A DNA stretch of 64,000 nt, from positions 11,737,001-11,801,000 of the forward strand of contig NC_066284.1 in NCBI RefSeq assembly GCF_905404315.1. Direction: 5' to 3'. Under the pieces are notes generated by a model, which worked only from the letters and a program-made list of their open reading frames with translations, did no database searches and had not been told where the DNA came from. The stretch is from Leptidea sinapis (taxonomy: Eukaryota > Arthropoda > Insecta > Lepidoptera > Pieridae). This document shows positions 54,901-57,900 of this stretch, in pieces (the first letter of the stretch is position 1; every line of letters begins with the position of its first letter). The position numbers and the translations under genes are program-made.

Positions 54901-57900
54901 TCCAATATTTTACAATTATAATCTTCGTGGTAAAGAACTCACAAGAGTCACTGAAGTTAGGGATCTAGGCGTAATTTTAGACTCGAAACTCACATATGTT
55001 AATCATATTGATAAAATCGTAAATAAAGGATATAAACAACTTGGTTTCATTTTACGAGCTGGAAAACCATTTAAGGATCCTTTAACTTATAAAATTTTAT
55101 TTAATAGTTTTGTACGAAGCCACTTGGAATTTGCATGTGTAGTTTGGAAACCTTTTTGTCAAATTCACGTTGATCGTTTAGAAAGAATTCAAAAAAAGTT
55201 TATTAAGGCTCTAGAATTTAGAACTGGACATGATGAATTCATTAATTACCTATTATCATTAGACAAACATAAAATAGAATCTCTATCATACCGTCGTGAC
55301 AAATTCGATATAACCATATTATATAAAATCATAAGTTATGTTATTGACGCCCCTGCGTTATTACAGAAGATTACATTTAGGATACCTCGTATGTGTGAAC
55401 GCAACAGTAGAGAAAAACCTTTATTCTCAATTCCGATTAGTAGAACTTGTTTTACCCACAATAGTTTCATAAGACGTGCCTGTCGGCTTTATAATAACTC
55501 CTTTAATCATATTGATATATTTTGTAACTCCATAAATAAATTAAAAAGATACCTTAAAATCAAAAACATAAGTAATAAATTTAAATAAGTAACATACTTT
55601 CCTATAAGATATTATAGTATCTATACATATTTTATATACTTTATAAAATTCACCTTCTTACACGTAAAAACTTTATGTATATAAATGCGCCATAACCTGT
55701 ATATAACACAGGGAACTAAAGGTTAATATTAACTCATAGTTATTAAGATAGTTGTATGAAACTGTTTGTTCCTTATATAAATAAATAAAATAAAAAAAAA
55801 ATAAAAAAGTAATGCAATACTGTCTGTTTTTCTAATAAAATAAATTAAAATCTCTGGTCTGGCGCATCCCAGAATCACCTCGAACCATTTGACTGTGTGC
55901 AACGCAGATTAGCTCGAATTGTTGGGGATGCAGTCCTCTGTGAACGGCTTGATGATTTGACGTTGCGTACGGTAAAATAAGTTGAGTTGAGAGTGCCGTA
56001 GGTGTAAGTTTAAATTCCATATTGTTCCCAGGAGTGGAAGGTACAGTACAAATAACAAATTATAGCTTTTGTATTTAAATCCAAACGGGCCAGAAGTTGG
56101 CGAGTCAACATCTCCTGAGGATGCCTCGTGTACAGACGAAACACGTGATATTAGTATTATGGATTTCCGCAAGACAACGCCTAATTCAATAAATTTTCTT
56201 AGTATTTTATTCAAAATGTATGTGATTCTTACTCAGTTGTTTTATTAATCATCAAATGACATCAGTGTAAAAGTAGGAAATGTCCAATAAAAGTTGCGAT
56301 AATCTTAATAATCGGTTTTTCTCAGGTTTCAGCGTATATCCTCCACCGAGCACGCCCCCGGAACCGGCGCCACCTGACCACAGATTGCACCCGGACTTGT
56401 CGCGTAAGTACATTCGTTTAGGGCTTATGACGTCATTATGAAATGTAAGTTTTACCAGTAGGAGACGTCTTTGCACAGGATGCCGGCTAGATTATGGGTG
56501 GTACATGAGTATGAACTAATTCTGTCGTGAAGCAGTTAAATGTAAGCATTATTGTGTTTGGGTGTGAAGGGCGCCTTAGCTAGTAAAATTACTGGGCAAA
56601 TGAGACTTGACATCTTAGGTCACGAACGCAGTTGTAGTGCTGCTCAGAATTTTTACGTTTTTCATCATTGTAATGGGCAGGGCGTATCAATTACTATAAG
56701 CTGAACGTCCTGCTCGTCTCGTCTTTTATATTCATAATAAAAAAAACAGTACCAACATACTTCCCTGACTGCTTTCACGTGCATTAACCCTTTTATACAG
56801 CTCTCTTATTGGCCTGAAAGGGAGTAAAGCCTAATTTTGGATTATTTGAAATCCAGATCTTAAATAATCCGTCAATCGAATCTTAATTTTCAAATCCATT
56901 TAGTGTAGAAAACGCTTTTCCACGACATTCAAATAAATACCATACTAAAAATACCAATAGATGGGTTGTAAAGGATATTCTCAAAACATTCTACAGATTG
57001 GTTATTAAAATGACAAACGCTGAAAAAAGATTAGAATATTAATATTCTATTGTCGATTTAAGATTGCCAGTGAGTATATTATTCCAAACACTTCCACATC
57101 TCTCAATTAGCGCTGTAAATTAATGCCGTCAATCAAATTTTATTTATCTTCTCTGTATGAACAAAAACTCTCAAAAACAACTGATAATTATTTGATAAGA
57201 AAATAATATTGAATTGCTTTATTGTGTTATATTATATAGTATATTTCATCATATAAAATAAAATTAATTAATTTAACGCAGCCGACCTCAACTGTTCGGA
57301 GGAATCCCTCAGCACGCACGAATCAGGTGACTGCATGTATTCGATATGCAACTTTATTTGTATAGTAACAAGTTACATTATGTGTTTAGATAGATTTTTG
57401 GCGTCTTGCATGAATTGTTTTAGTTTTATCGTAGTTCTAAAGGGTAATTGGATTGAAATCTTTCATGCAAAACCGAGCATTTACATAAATGAGTTCCGCC
57501 ATCTTGAATTTTTGATATTCGAAACTGTACCTCAGTAAAACAAAAAAGTTGACAAATTCCAACTTTAAAAAGAATATCCATTATAGCTAATTAATCTATT
57601 AGATTATTATTTTCCATGTGAAATTGAAAGCTGTGTTATTTTTTTGACTGACGTCACATAAGGCCTTTGAGTACGTTTTTGAGATAAAGTATTTGATTTT
57701 TAATGGGGGCAGTAATACAGGATAACTGATTGGGGGTTTTGAGTGTATTTTATGATTTCAGTTTCCCCATATTGTCGAAGTTAAAACAATAACACTTGAC
57801 ATATAAATTTATTGCTATTATCGATATAAAATTATGGGCTAACCTTTGTATTCCTTGAGACCTTATGTTATGATACGATATTTATTATTTCGATTTGTAA

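Larger units (their letters stand above)
51370..55806 (+). mobile_element. Near-full-length two-ORF LINE (jockey/CR1 group)
   Basis: The element has a 5' UTR (boundary approximate; GC-rich from about 51370), ORF1, a roughly 210-bp spacer, ORF2 and a 3' UTR ending in an ATAAATAAAATAAAAA tail near 55771-55806. It sits in the exon 22-23 intron in the host's orientation. On both sides are pieces of an older LINE family (51262-51295 and 55845-55985) whose coding order is consistent with insertion into that copy. Confidence 0.88.
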
